Of a DNA stretch of 64,000 nt, positions 34,048 to 45,779 are shown piece after piece (the stretch's first letter is position 1; each line of letters opens with the position of its first letter). The translations under genes were made by a program, and so were the position numbers. The stretch comes from Bromus sterilis (Eukaryota > Streptophyta > Magnoliopsida > Poales > Poaceae), in assembly GCA_950022295.1 (NCBI GenBank), contig OX465597.1:186001-250000 (forward strand), written 5' to 3'. The notes under the pieces are model-generated. The model had not been told where the DNA came from. It saw only the letters and a list, made by a program, of their open reading frames with translations, and ran no database searches.

Positions 34048-34683
34048 CTACAAGGTCGCCTGCCGCGCTCGTTTAACCGGTGTCTTGACATCGAGGTCTT
34101 CTTCAGAGGCAGAGGAGGAAGCATTTGAAGACGGCTCACCACCACCACCAGAAGAGTCCCTGGAGGAAGAAACAGTCGAAGACGCCGGCGATAGACTCCT
34201 CGACTTTGTGGAGCTGTCGCTGCTTGAATCCTGCCCATGCGGATCCATGCTATTGCCACTCGGATCGAATGCGCAGACAGTGACAGTGCTTTCGCCGTCA
34301 AAACGACAGCTGAGCATATCGCCATCTCGCAAATTCAACCGCCGTGCAAACAAACTCCAACCAGAGCCAAGAAAAATCAAGTGAGAGCTATCAACCTCCA
34401 AGCAACATAATAAGGAGATCGAAAGCTCCCTTGAAGATGCAGAAGCAAGCCATCCAAGCCACGCTCAGAGAAAATGGCAGAAAAAGCAGAGGGAAGAAGG
34501 ATGCGATTAGCACTTTGGCCACGAACACGCAAAATAAAATCATAGCACCAGAATCCCTCCTCCAAGGGAGAGGAGGAAGGCACTGGCGCCGCACCATGGC
34601 GACCACCACGGCATGACGCGTGGTGCGCGTCCACCACGGCCACGACGAACACGTCCACGACCAACACCTCGCCTGGGAACCAT
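34048..34683 (-). pseudogene. C antisense gene with B3-like DNA-binding domain, frames shifted
   Basis: On the strand opposite C transcription a TATA box (34751-34758) is followed after about 70 bp by ATG 34683-34681. The N-terminus is Arg/Gly-rich (MVPRRGVGRGRVRRGRGG). A B3-type domain lies at about 34555-34275: first half in one frame (YDFILRV, NRILLPSAFSAIF, LLLHLQG, YYVAW), second half in another (SSHLIFLGSGWSLFARRL, LRDGDMLSCRFDG, VTVCAFDPSG). The C-terminal part is Ser/Glu-rich and ends with a basic VKRARQ. Two frame changes (between the N-terminus and B3, and within B3 near 34408) show decay or unseen splicing. B3 domains bind DNA in plant transcription factors. I infer capture or a lineage-specific antisense ORF. 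Confidence 0.65.
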
Positions 34684-34750
34684 GAGAAGAAGAAGAAATG
34701 AAGGAAGAGGCGAAGCAGCGAGTTGGATAGAGGCGTGGAAGAGAAAGGCC

Positions 34751-34758
34751 TGTTTATA
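34751..34758 (-). promoter_or_regulatory. TATA box of the antisense B3 gene
   Basis: TATAAACA on the minus strand, followed by a pyrimidine-rich leader (CCTCTTCCTTCATTTCTTCTT) and the ATG at 34683. Spacing fits a plant core promoter. Confidence 0.5.
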
Positions 34759-34759
34759 G

Positions 34760-35144
34760 AACAACTATCCTCAAAGCACAGAGAAGCCAAGACGACAACA
34801 GCAATCAATTCAAAGACCAATCGTCCCAGCCGTCTCGGACTCCAAGACGAAGATGCTTTCCCATGGGGCGCACTGTAGGCAAGACGCGTCAATTCGCGCG
34901 CGTTTCCAACGCACGTCTCGGAAACTCAACCGGCGCCTGACGCACGCCAAAGCGGCCATTATTATGACCGGTCCTGAAGAAGTGACGGTTCACTGGCAGA
35001 GCATCCCTGACATCCATCAAACAGAGGCATCACCATCCCTGACAAGCGGCGAAGAAAATCAAACAGACATCAAGGCCCCAAGATTCCATCTCTCAAATCT
35101 TTTCCCCAAGGAAGAAAAACATCTTACTCCCATCGGGAGCGTAC
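34760..35144 (+). other. C noncoding sequence between B3 gene and array 3
   Basis: Would hold the upstream promoter of the antisense gene. Nothing else is recognisable. Confidence 0.4.
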
Positions 35145-35370
35145 ATCATAAGATTCCCGGGTGCTCCCTCACCTAAAGGTCAGCCACGTGCTCGAGTGAC
35201 CACTCGCACTTATGAGAGTCTCGGGTGCTCCCTCAACCCGACGTAAGACAAACAAGCATTCGCCAAGACCATACGACGCTCAGAGTCTCGGGTGCTCCCT
35301 CACCTGAAGAGCCGAAACGGCATTCGAGTGATTACTCGCGAATAACTCCCCGATCGAGCACTCGAAAAAA
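35145..35370 (+). repeat. tandem array 3 of C: three diverged units of about 65 bp
   Basis: The core CTCGGGTGCTCCCTCA recurs at about 35155, 35220 and 35286, each followed by ACTCG/GCACTC motifs. The period is the same as in the other two C arrays. Confidence 0.7.
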
Positions 35371-35939
35371 AGCTCCTCGTGTGAATGAGTGAACAGCTCG
35401 CTTGATGTTTTGTTCCAAGCGGGTGCAATGCTGTAAGGCTCCGCGCCTCAAAAACACACATTCCTGGAACACGATACACTGTGCCCAGATGCCACGCAAG
35501 ATTAGCGTGTAGGTAAGACCCCGCTGCGAAGTACGGGCGGGCTGGGACTTGCCGAAGAGCGATTTCACTCCCAACCTTTCCCATGCGCAGAGCATGATAG
35601 AAAAGCCGGGCGGACACGCCTTAGGCTACACACATTACTGGCGGCAAATGAACACCGTAAGACCTGAAGCGGCCAGACTTTTGCTCGACACCAGTGTTCC
35701 AAGCTCACGTCGAGGGACGTGGGTTTGATTGGGCTACTGTGGTATTTTCCCTAGTGCAATTCACCAAGGCTCGACCCGTCGACTCCTTGGGCCCTTTCAG
35801 CTTAGCATCCCTCGAAACAGGTTTTGTCATGGCCACCAGACTGCCAGCGACCCACGGATGAACCGTGCATACCATTGAACGACAAATGAATGTACTCGAG
35901 TCCCTGCGCGACTCTTCGAGTCCCCTAGGCACTCGGGGG
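35371..35939 (+). other. C 3' untranslated region
   Basis: No coding potential. It ends in CACTCGGGGG, a purine-rich tract before the 3' LTR that shares its sequence with the tandem-array units. Confidence 0.5.
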
Positions 35940-36369
35940 TGACCCCAAGACTCCTACGGAGTGAAGGCAGAAGGCCCATGAAGGCAGAAGGCCCATGAAG
36001 ATACGGCCTCGGCCCACTAGTTGGCACCGACGTAGGAGTCCTCGACTCACAAGGAAGGTGCGAAGACCTGCCGTACGGAGCAAGCTAGGGTTAGGAAAGT
36101 TTACCTGTACACGTAGATGAACTCCCCAAGACCTAGTCCAGTATATAAGGGCTAGGAGGGGCGACTCACAAGATATCTAATCTCACCTGTAACCCTAGCC
36201 TTGAGCGCTCCAGCCTTGGCCTCCACTGTAATCGCATCTCCCCAATCAATAATATCGAGCAGGAGTGAGCCTTCCTATTTGCCGACGAGCTATCGTCCAA
36301 CCTGTGCCTAGTAATCATGACTAACCCAGGGTCCCTGACCATGGGATTTTCCGGGGTTGATCCCCGTCA
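35940..36369 (+). repeat. C 3' LTR (about 430 bp)
   Basis: The right end (CCCCGTCA) is fixed by identity with 6160-6198. The left end is chosen at TGACCCC, directly after the purine tract, because it gives TGAC...GTCA inverted ends; most of the 5' LTR is outside the window, so this is not confirmed by comparison. A TATA box (TATATAAGG, 36142) stands about 200 bp in. A 16 bp segment (GAAGGCAGAAGGCCCAT) is tandemly doubled at 35964-36000. Confidence 0.65.
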
Positions 36370-37921
36370 ATGTGCTTTTGCATTGTATTTACTTTGCTAC
36401 CTTGTTTGTTGTTTGTCAAGTAGAAGTTGAACCGGAACAGGAGGCTTCCCCCTTCGTTGAAGATCCCGAGACTGAACCTCGTCAGCAAGGCAAGCAAACC
36501 CCCATTGATCATGTCGATAAAATCCCACTTCCCTCTCATGTCTCGCTTATGCATTGTATAGGATGATTACCATGCTACGTTTCTACCGCATAGATGAACC
36601 CATTCCTTTGCATGACCTATCATTTGTCACAATAGTAAGCAAACCACAATCCTAGCAAATGTAGGAGTTGATTGTTATCATGTGGCCCCTGCAATTGTTA
36701 CTGCTTATTACATGCTTAGAGTGATACAATGTTGATACTGTTATGTGAGTCGGGATGGTAGTGATCATGTTGGTGATGGTGGAAATGTTTTGGTGAATCT
36801 ACCCTAATACAAGGTGAACGATGAGAGGCTGTGTAGGAGTACACGGTGGGTTGTCTCGTTGAACACCGCCCTAAGTCCGAGTTCTTGTGTGGTGATCCAA
36901 GATGAAGAGTACAACCATACATTGGGCTCACTGACCCCTCTCAACCTACTAACTCATCCCTTTCGATGTCCAGATGTCGCAGTAGTTCAGAGTTCTGGTA
37001 GGTTTGTGGCCTGGCTGCTAAGTGAGAGAACGGCTCAACCGAGACCGGCTTATGTACCACGCACACATCATCTGGGTCCACTTCGGTAAACCGTCCGGGT
37101 TCACGATAGTGGTAGCTAACCCAGGTAGGCGGCTTTCTTGGACTAGATCGTCTATGAGGTAACAGTTGTGGTGAGCATCCTCGCCGACACCTCTTGAACG
37201 GTGTCGAGTACAAAGGCGGTAAATGATGATCATGTGTGTGTAGCGGTACACCCCTGCAGGGTTAACAAAACTATTCGAATAGCCGCGTCCGCGGTTAAGG
37301 ACTGCTTGGAAAGCTTAGCTTGATTATTAGACAACTTGAACTGGATACTTATAAAACTTACCAAGATAAGCGTGACTGCTATGGCGTGCTTTCTCGTAGG
37401 GAAGTCAAGGAAGGCACGATAGTGGTGTAATTGGTTGGAGATGTAGTGGACTCGTGTACGCTTCTTACCTCAAAGTCTGGTACTCGTAGTTCAGGACTAG
37501 CCAAGTCAAAGCTGGCACTTCTGCAATTGAACCCCACCTCCCTTTACCTTGATACATGTTGATGAGTAGTATAGTTCCTACGTAAGTCTTGCTGAGTATG
37601 ACTTTGTACTCACGTTTGCTTACTCTATGTTTTAGATGAACCCACTGACCCCGAAGGTGGATTCTTCCTCGAGCTCGACGACTGAAGACCAAGCTAGTGT
37701 AGTCCCAGTCAGCAGACTGGTTCCCTGGTGGAGGGCTTTGTGTTTAAATAAGGCTTCTTAAGCCATTTGTTAAGTTTGTCTGTACTCAGACCTACTCTGC
37801 TTCCGTTCAATGTTGTAATGTTGGATCACATACTTGTGATCTCTGTGTGCACTCAGTGAGAGTTATCAATAAAATATATAGTTTGTAGAGAATTGCAATG
37901 ATACCTGCTGTTCATACAAGG
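36370..37921 (+). repeat. A2 5' LTR, middle piece
   Basis: Collinear with A1 LTR positions about 4117-5670. Left border is the C insertion (TSD ATGTG), right border the B insertion (TSD CAAGG 37917-37921). Confidence 0.9.
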
Positions 37922-39501
37922 TGATACGTCCAAAACGTATCTATAATTTCTGCTTGCTCCATGCATGTTTTGTGTGATATTGCTATGTTCTAGATACACT
38001 TTCATACAATTTTGATCATATTTGGACTAACCTATTAACTCAGTGCACCCAAGTGCCAGTTCCTGTTTTCTGCTGTTTTTCTATTTCAGTTTTCCCCCAT
38101 ATAAAAAGTGCCAGAAAAATTCGGGAAAATTCAGATAAAAAATCAGCATGGAGGAAGCTTCGTGAAGAGCCCAGGAGGGGCCAGAGGGGAGCCAAGGGGG
38201 CCCAGGCGGCCACCCGGCGCGGCCCCTCCCTGGTCCACCTCTGGCTGCCCCCTTCGCCTATTTATTCTCCGTCACGGGAAAACTCCGAAAGACGAACCCT
38301 ATTCCGCGAATTCTCCTCTGTTCCACCGCCGCCGCGCTTCCGAAGATCGGGAGCACCAGAAGACCTCTTCCTGGCACCCTGCCGGAGGGAGGATTGACCT
38401 CCGGGAGTCTCCTCTCCACCATGGATGCTCCCCGGATGTGTGAGTAGTTTTCCTTGGACCATGGGTCCGTGATCAGTAGCTATGTGATGTTCTCCTCCCC
38501 TCTGTGATCTTCATTGTTTAGACCTCGTGAGCTGCCCTACATGATCGAGGCACCTTTGTAATATTTCTTCGATTGATATGTTGAGTTTGATTGGATCTGA
38601 TGGATTATGAGATTATGTTCAGATTGTGATAGAGTAATATATTTGGTTTTTATCTCTTATATTTTTTTTCCTAAGTAATTCTTGCATGTTCTCCGTTGCT
38701 GTTTATTGTTTTGGCCAAGTAGTAGGTAGTGCCTTCAAGAGGGAACGTTGTGCTAGATTGTGGGTTCATGCCCCCAGATGACACGCTTGAGTGACAGAAA
38801 CATGAGTCTAGGGGATGTGCTGTTGCCACAAGGGGGAAAACAACGGTGCTTGTGACCGCGGTCACAAGGATTGTTTACTTTACGCAGAGTTCTTTTTAAT
38901 GCAGTTGTCTGTTGCTTTGGGTTTACACTTTGGGTGGGGCTCGCAACTTAATACCAGCGAGATGTTCTGGATAGATATCTCAAGGTGGATGATTAGTAGT
39001 AGGTGCAGATGGATTTCGGTCTACTTATCTTGGCGTATTGCCTGTGCTTTTGAACCTCGTCCTTTCTTTTGTAGCATAGTTAGCATTGCGGTGCGTTCAT
39101 AATCCTGTCAATTGCCTTTCTGTAATTTGTTTACCTCGCATAGCAATTTTATCATCTTTTGGGAGAGAGACATCACTAGCGAACATCATGTATCCCGGTC
39201 CATATCCTCATTATTGTTTCCACGCTATATTTACTTTACTGCTTTTACTTGCTATCATTATCCCTTGCATTTTATCCTTGTGAACAACAAGACCGGAGAG
39301 ATTGACAACCTCTCTGACTTCGTTGGGAACAAAGTTATCTGTGTCTGTGTGCAGGTCCACGTGAGTTGCGCCGCTGAAACCTACTTATCATCTCTGGAGT
39401 CCTGCTGGAGACAAACCTTGGTATCTTCACTGAGGGAAAACTGCTGCTGCACTACATCTCAACCTTCCACTTGGGGTAACAAACGAAGAGGCGAGAAGCC
39501 A
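37922..39501 (+). repeat. B 5' LTR
   Basis: Its last three bases (TCA) are at 43575-43577, separated by solo LTR A3. Compared with the 3' LTR it lacks about 34 bp of GC-rich sequence near 38225 (CACCCCTGGCCGCGCCAGGG in the 3' LTR). ORFs here are shared with the other three B-type LTRs and are compositional. Confidence 0.92.
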
Positions 39502-42500
39502 TCCCGGGACCCGGGGTTAGCGTATGCAAGTCCAGCTAAGACATAGTCATATGGAGAGCCGAGAACCGTACCCACTTGTCTAAGCAGACAAGGCCAAGCA
39601 CAGAACGTTCTCGGAAAGCATCGTACGTGAGGGGTATCCCATCCAGGCCGGACGATCAACTGAGATGGGTCCTCATCGTCCGCACACAAGTCTAATGATA
39701 TGGGTGATGAACTCCCATATTCAAAGACAAGTCGCCTCAACCATACTATCGACTATCTCATAACTCTTACATAGACTTTCTCCAGCCCGATCACTTAGTC
39801 GGGGTCTAGGGCGGGCTCGATCATACCACAAAGTGTGCACGAGATAGAGTCTCGAACAATCGCATCGCGATGCCCCTAGCTGCGCACATATAAGGGCCAC
39901 TTGGTGTATGAAAGACCGCCAGCCAGATCACAACTAAGGTCTCGAAAACCCATACAAAGACATGCATGTTATAAACATACAAGCAACACACATGCCTTGT
40001 ATGAACAGCAGGTATCATTGCAATTATCTACAAAGTATACATTTTATTGATAACTCTTACAGAGTGCACACAGAGATCACAAGTATGTATTCCAACATTA
40101 CAACACAAGCGGAAGCAAAGTATGTCTTAGTACAGACAAGTTTAACAAATGGCTTAAGAAGCCTTATTTAAACACAAGCCCTCCTCGAGGGAACCAGTCG
40201 TCTGACTGGGACTAGACTAGCTGATCTTCAGTCGTCGAGCTCGATGAAGAAGCCACCTTCGGGGTCAGTGGTTTCATCTAAAATATAGATTAAGCAAACG
40301 TGAGTACAAAGTCGTACGCAGCAAGACTTACATAGGAGCTATACTACTCATGCACATGTATCAAGGTAAAGGGAGGTGGGGTTTTACTTGCAGAAGTGCC
40401 AGCTTTGACTTGGCTAGTCCTGAACTACGAATACCAGACTTGAGGTAAGAAGCGTACACGAGTCCACTACTTTCTCCAACCAATTACACCACTATGGTGC
40501 CTTCCTCGACTTCCCTACGAGAAGGCACGCCATATCACTCACACTTATCTTGGTGTGTTTTAGAAGTATCCGGTTCAAGTTATCTAATAATCAAGCTAAG
40601 CTTTCCAAGCAGTCCATAACCGCGGACGCGGCTATTCGAATAGTTTTGTTAACCCTGCAGGGGTGTACCGCTACACACACATGATCATCATTTACCGCCT
40701 TTGATCTCAACACCATTCAAGGGGTGCCAGCGAGGATGCTCACCACAACTATTACATCATAGCCGATCTAGTCCGAGAAAGCCGCCTACCTGGGTTGGCA
40801 ACCACTATCGTGAACCTGGCCGGTTTACCGAAGTGGACCCAAATGATGTGTGCGTGGTGCATAAGCCGGTCTCGGTTGAGCCGTTCTCTCACTTAGCAGC
40901 TAGGCCACAGACCTACCAGAACTCCGAACTATTGCGACATCTGGACATCGAAAGGGATGAGTTAGTAAGCTGAGAGGGGTCAGTGAGCCCAATGTGTGGT
41001 TGTACTCTTCATCTTGGATCACCACACAAGAACTCGGACTTAGGGCGGTGTTCAACGAGACAACCCACCGTGTACTCCTACACAGCCTCTCATCGTTCAC
41101 CTTGTATTAGGTTAGATTCACCAACACTTTTCTACCATCATCAACATGATCACTACCCTCCCGACTCACATAACAGTATCATCATGGTATCACTCTAAGC
41201 ATGCAATAAGCAGTAACAATTGCAGGGGCCACATGATATAAATCAACTCCTAAAGTTGCTAGGATTGTGGTTTGCCTACTACTGTGATAAATGATAGGTT
41301 ATGCAAAGGAATGGGTTCATCTATGCGGGAGAAACGTAGCATGGTAATCATCCTATACAATGCATAAGCGAGACATGAGAGGGAAGTGGGATTTTATCGA
41401 CATGATCAATGGGGGTTTGCTTGCCTTGCTGATGAGGTTCGGGTTCGGGGTCTTCAACGAAGGGGGCAGCCTCCTATTCCGGTTTCACCTCTACTCGACA
41501 AACAACAAACAAGGTAGCAAAGTAAATACACTGCACAAACACATGATGGAAGGTTGAAACTTGATGTATATGCTTTGATGTGTTAGGCAATTCCATTTAA
41601 ATGTAGTATATTGCAATTTGAATTGCAAATTCAAACTCCAATTTGAATTCAAACTTAGCCAAGTTACATGTGACATTGTTTGATCAATTTGAATCATTTT
41701 TAAATGTGTATGATATGCCTCTGATGTGTGGTTGAAATGTAGCATGTTGCCATGGTCCAAGTTGCAAAAGCATTTGAATTTAATTTGAATAAATTCGAAT
41801 TAAATCAAATGACAAATGCTACTGGTCCCAATTTAAAATCAACTCAAACATAGTTGAAAGTTGGATTTTCGGATAGCTTATTTTCTCCTGATCATTTTTC
41901 ATATATTATTTGTCCAATTTGGAGTTAATATGAATTTTCTATGAATTTCCAAAGTTTGGGCTATTTTCTGGAATTTCTTTAATTCATTTAAATGATTTAA
42001 CTGGTTTACTGCGTCAGCACTGCGCCAGCATGGCGTCAGCAGGGGGCTGACCATTGGGCCGGGGTGTCAATGGGGGTTAATTTAACCCGGTTACTTAAAC
42101 TAACCAGGGGGGTTTAGTTAGTGGCCTTGGGCCCACTGTCAGTGACACCAGGGGGGATTAAGGGGTGATTAGCCCGGGGGTTAGCCTGACAGGCCGGCGG
42201 CTAGCCGCCGGTGGCCACCAGTGCGGCGGCGCTTCACGAGGAGGGTGCTCCCGGCCACCAAATCGCACGCCGAGACCACCAGAAGGTAGCCCTCAAACTT
42301 GCGCTTCACCTAGGCGAGTCGGGTGACCACGGGGAGGCCCGACGTGACGGCGGCGACCTGAACGGCGGCGGTCCAAGGCACGGTTTAGAAAGGGATCGAT
42401 CTAGGGGGCTCTTCATGGCACTGGGCTAGTCGGGATCGAACCAGAAGAGCTCGGCGAAGACGATGGACAGGTTCTCGAGTTCGTTTGCTTCACGGGTGCT

Positions 42501-43569
42501 AGCTGGCGAGCACACCGGCGACGAGGAGCCACGGCTCTCATGGCAGAATGAGCTATAGGAGGCGAGCGGTGTCGTGGCTTGAGGTGAAATGCTCACCAGA
42601 CGCTGGTGAACACATTGGAGCAGGTGTCGGAGGCGGGGAGGTTACGACGGCGGCGAATCGACCAACTCGAGCTCCGGCGGCCGGCGGTGATCCGATGAAC
42701 CTGACGTCGCTTCTAGACCAAATTGGAGCTCCTGCTTCTGCTAGTCGACGAAGACGAGGACGGGGAGGAGGATGGACACACCAGCTTGAGCTCTAGGTGG
42801 CGTTGGCTGCGAGTTCCTTGGCGGGGCGCTCTGGCGAGTCTTGGGGAGGTGGAGAAATCGGGCGAGGGAGACGGGGAGGGTGTCCGTGGAGAGGGGGAAT
42901 GGAACGGGGAAGCTTCTGGGCGTCTCCAGGACACGAGAAGGAGGCACGAGGAGGCGTCAGGCAGGCAGGTGGCGTGGCGGCCGCGGCATGCCGGCCACCG
43001 AGCTGCTTGGCGCCGCGCTGGAAGAAGACAAGGGGGGCTGCGGGCTTGGGCTGCGGTGCGGTAAGTTGGGCCGGGGAGGCCCAGGTAAGTGGGCTACTTT
43101 GCCTTTTCCTTTTTCTTTCTGTTTTTCTTTTCTGTCTTTTGTTTTGGCTAGCAAAAATAAATACCTAGCCATTTTCTAAAATGCTGAAACTTTTTATATG
43201 GCCTCATAATAATATAAACTAGCCACTTATAAAGTTTGGCACTTTTTAAAATTCAAATAATTTGAATCTTAACTCAAATAGGGGTTTTTGATTAATTCCA
43301 AGGCACTGTTTGAATATTTGAAAAATCCATGAGCATTGGGTGGGTCCCACATCACTTGATATGTGATCACACTCATTTATAAGACTTTTCAAAAATCTAA
43401 CATGAATTTTTGGAGAAGATTTTTATCTGGCCTTTTGAATTAATTCATCTGGGGGGGTTCCTTCTCCCATTTTGCTTTTGATTTTGATTTCAAATATTTC
43501 TTTTGAAATTTTAACATGATGCAAGTGACTTGCTAACCCTAGCACATTACCTAACAGAGGGTTCTGGCA
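39502..43569 (-). repeat. A3: solo LTR of family A (4,068 bp)
   Basis: Reverse-complement copy of the A LTR over its full length, flanked by a perfect 5 bp TSD AGCCA (39497-39501, 43570-43574). No internal sequence remains, so the element was reduced by LTR-LTR recombination. The first bases are mutated (TCCCGGGACCC for TGTCGGGACCC). It inserted three bases before the end of the B 5' LTR. Confidence 0.93.
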
Positions 43570-43589
43570 AGCCATCAAGCAAAGTTTTC

Positions 43590-43607
43590 TGGCGCCGTTG
43601 CCGGGGA
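43590..43607 (+). other. B primer-binding site
   Basis: TGGCGCCGTTGCCGGGGA, the type used by Athila-lineage elements (reported as tRNA-Asp). Confidence 0.8.
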
Positions 43608-43743
43608 CTCCAAGTGCTAAGATAGGGGAGTTGCACACTACCCTTTACCTTTGTTTTTTTAGTCTTGTTAGTTTATCTTTCAGTTTTTATCTTTGTGTCG
43701 TTTATCAAAAACTACAAAAAAATCTGCCACACTTGCTTCTACT

Positions 43744-45779
43744 ATGGGTTCCACTGAAAACACCAAGTTGTGTGACTTCACTAGTCACATCAACCAAGAC
43801 TTTATCTGCACTCCCATTGCCACACCTTCCACTTCAGCTACCTCTTATGAAATTAAACCTTCTTTGCTAAACCTTGTTATGAGAGATCAATTCTCTGGTG
43901 CTGGAGATGATGCTGCTTTACACTTGAATAATTTTGTTGAATTATGTGATATGCAAAAGTATAAAGAAGTAGAAGGTGATGTTGTTAAGCTCAAGCTCTT
44001 CCCTTTATATTTAAGGGGAGATGCTAAAATCTGGTTTCAATCTTTGCCTAGAAATAGCATAGATTCTTGGGATAAGTTCAAAGATGCTTTTATAGGGAAG
44101 TACTACCCTCCTGCTAAGATTATCCAATTGAGGAGTAATATTATGAATTTTAAGCAATTGGATAATGAACACGTTGCCCAAGCTTGGGAACGAACGAAAT
44201 CTCTTGTTAAGAAATGCCCTACACATGGTTTGACTACTTGGATGGTTATCCAGACTTTTTATGCAGGATTGAACTTTACCTCGCGGAACCTGTTAGATTC
44301 GGCCGCGGGAGGAACCTTTATGGCAACTACACTTGGTGCTGCCACGAAGCTTCTCGACGAAATGATGACCAATTATTCCCAATGGCACACCGAACGCGCT
44401 CCAATAGGTAGGAAGGTAAATTCTGTCGAGAAATTTACCTCCCTCAATGAAAAAGTTGACTTAACTATGTCTCTACTTACCAAGAACCCTCTATTGATCC
44501 TCGTGATGTTCCTTTAAATTCATTGGTTGCCCAAGAACAAGTAGATGTGAACTTTATTGCTAGAAACAACTTCAACAACAATGCTTATACGGGAAATTTT
44601 GCTAGCAATCCTAGACCGTTTCCATCCAACTATGGGAACAACAACACCTACCCTAGCAACAAGAACCCCTCTTTTGAATTAGAAAGCATGCTTAGAGACT
44701 TTATCACTACCCAAAAAGCCTTCAATAAAAATGTAGAAGAGAAATTAGCTAAAATAGAGAATCTCTCTTTGAAGGTATAAATCTTAGCCCTTGATATTGA
44801 GATGCTTAAAATTAGAACCTCTCCCCTTGAGGAGAATAAGGACACTCCTATTAATGCTATCCAGTTACAAATCAATGAAAATATTAGGATGATGGCTAAA
44901 CTTAAAGAAAGATGGGCTAGAGAAAAAGAGGAAGAGGATAGAATTAAGAGCCTTCCAACACACCACACAGTTGCCACTATCCAAATTGTTGAGGACACCC
45001 AAACTATTAGAACCCAATGCACTCCTAGTCCCGTTGGACCTATTAATGATGATGCTAATACCTCAACCATAGAAAAAGAAACTCCTATGAACATAGAGGG
45101 TTTCAAACAAGTGAGCCTAGATGACACTACTACCACCTTTGATAGTAGTGATGTTGATCTTGATAGTTGTACCCTCTCAGAAGTTATTAGCTTGCTACAC
45201 AAAATGTCTAGAGACCCCCACACTAGCACACTTAATCTTGCCTTCACGGAGCATATCACAAATGCTCTCATCAAAGCTAGGGAGGAGAAGCTTAGAGTAG
45301 AAGCCTCCATACCTAGGAAGCTAGATGATGGTTGGGATCCTACGATCAAAATTAAATTGAATAACTTCTCTTGCTATGCTTTATGTGATGTTGGAGCTAG
45401 TACCTCCGTTATGCCCAAAAGAATATTTGATATGTTTGAATTGAAGCCTTTTGAGCCTTGTTCTTTTGGTGTTCGTCTTGTTGATTCTTCTATAAAGAAA
45501 CCTTTAGGGAAGATCGACGATGTTCTTATCATTGTCAATGATAAATATGTTCCCGTCAATTTTATTTTTATGGATATAGAGTGTGAACCTTTATGTCCAA
45601 TTATTTTGGGACGTCCTTTTCTTCGCACCGTTGGTGCGGTTATTGACATGAAAGAGGGGAATATTAAATTCCAATTCCCATTCAAAAAGGGGATGGAACA
45701 CTTCCCTAGAAAGAAAATCAAGTTACCTTTTGAGTCCTTTACACGGGCTAGTTATTCTCTTTCTCTTGATAAAACTTGA
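43744..45779 (+). pseudogene. gag-pro: B gag-protease (one frameshift, one nonsense)
   Basis: Gag starts at ATG 43744 (MGSTENTKLCDF) and runs to 44515-44517. The protein continues in another frame from about 44485 (DPRDVPLNSLVAQEQV), meets TAA 44778-44780 and goes on in that frame to 45779. The gag domain spans about 43880-44400 (GDAKIWFQSLPRNSI, FIGKYYPP, GLNFTSRNLLDSAAGG). The protease has CDVGASTSVMP as active site (D-V-G, the Athila-type variant) and PIILGRPFLRTVGAVID. An Asn-rich linker stands between them. No zinc knuckle is seen. Pol is absent. Confidence 0.85.

Larger units (their letters stand above)
6160..36369 (+). mobile_element. C: non-autonomous gypsy element (probable Tat lineage), with nested A1, D and E
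   Basis: Native C sequence is at 6160-10112, 19628-21495 and 33492-36369. It has a 39 bp remnant of the 5' LTR, a primer-binding site, a gag-protease region, an antisense ORF where RT, RNase H and most of integrase would be, the last part of pol, three tandem-repeat arrays, an antisense B3-like gene and a 3' LTR. It inserted into the A2 LTR: right of its LTR stands ATGTG (36370-36374) and then A-LTR sequence equivalent to A1 position about 4117; the left TSD and flank are outside the window because A1 sits in C's 5' LTR. Lacking RT, it would need proteins from a relative. Gag and integrase C-terminal sequence resemble the Tat (Retand/Grande-like) lineage. Confidence 0.85.

Noticed and set aside
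38053..38462. ORFs of 95-114 codons near an LTR start, repeated at 48701-49144, 52311-52753 and 57793-58258
   Set aside because: They belong to the GC-rich core of B-type LTRs; frames vary among the four copies.
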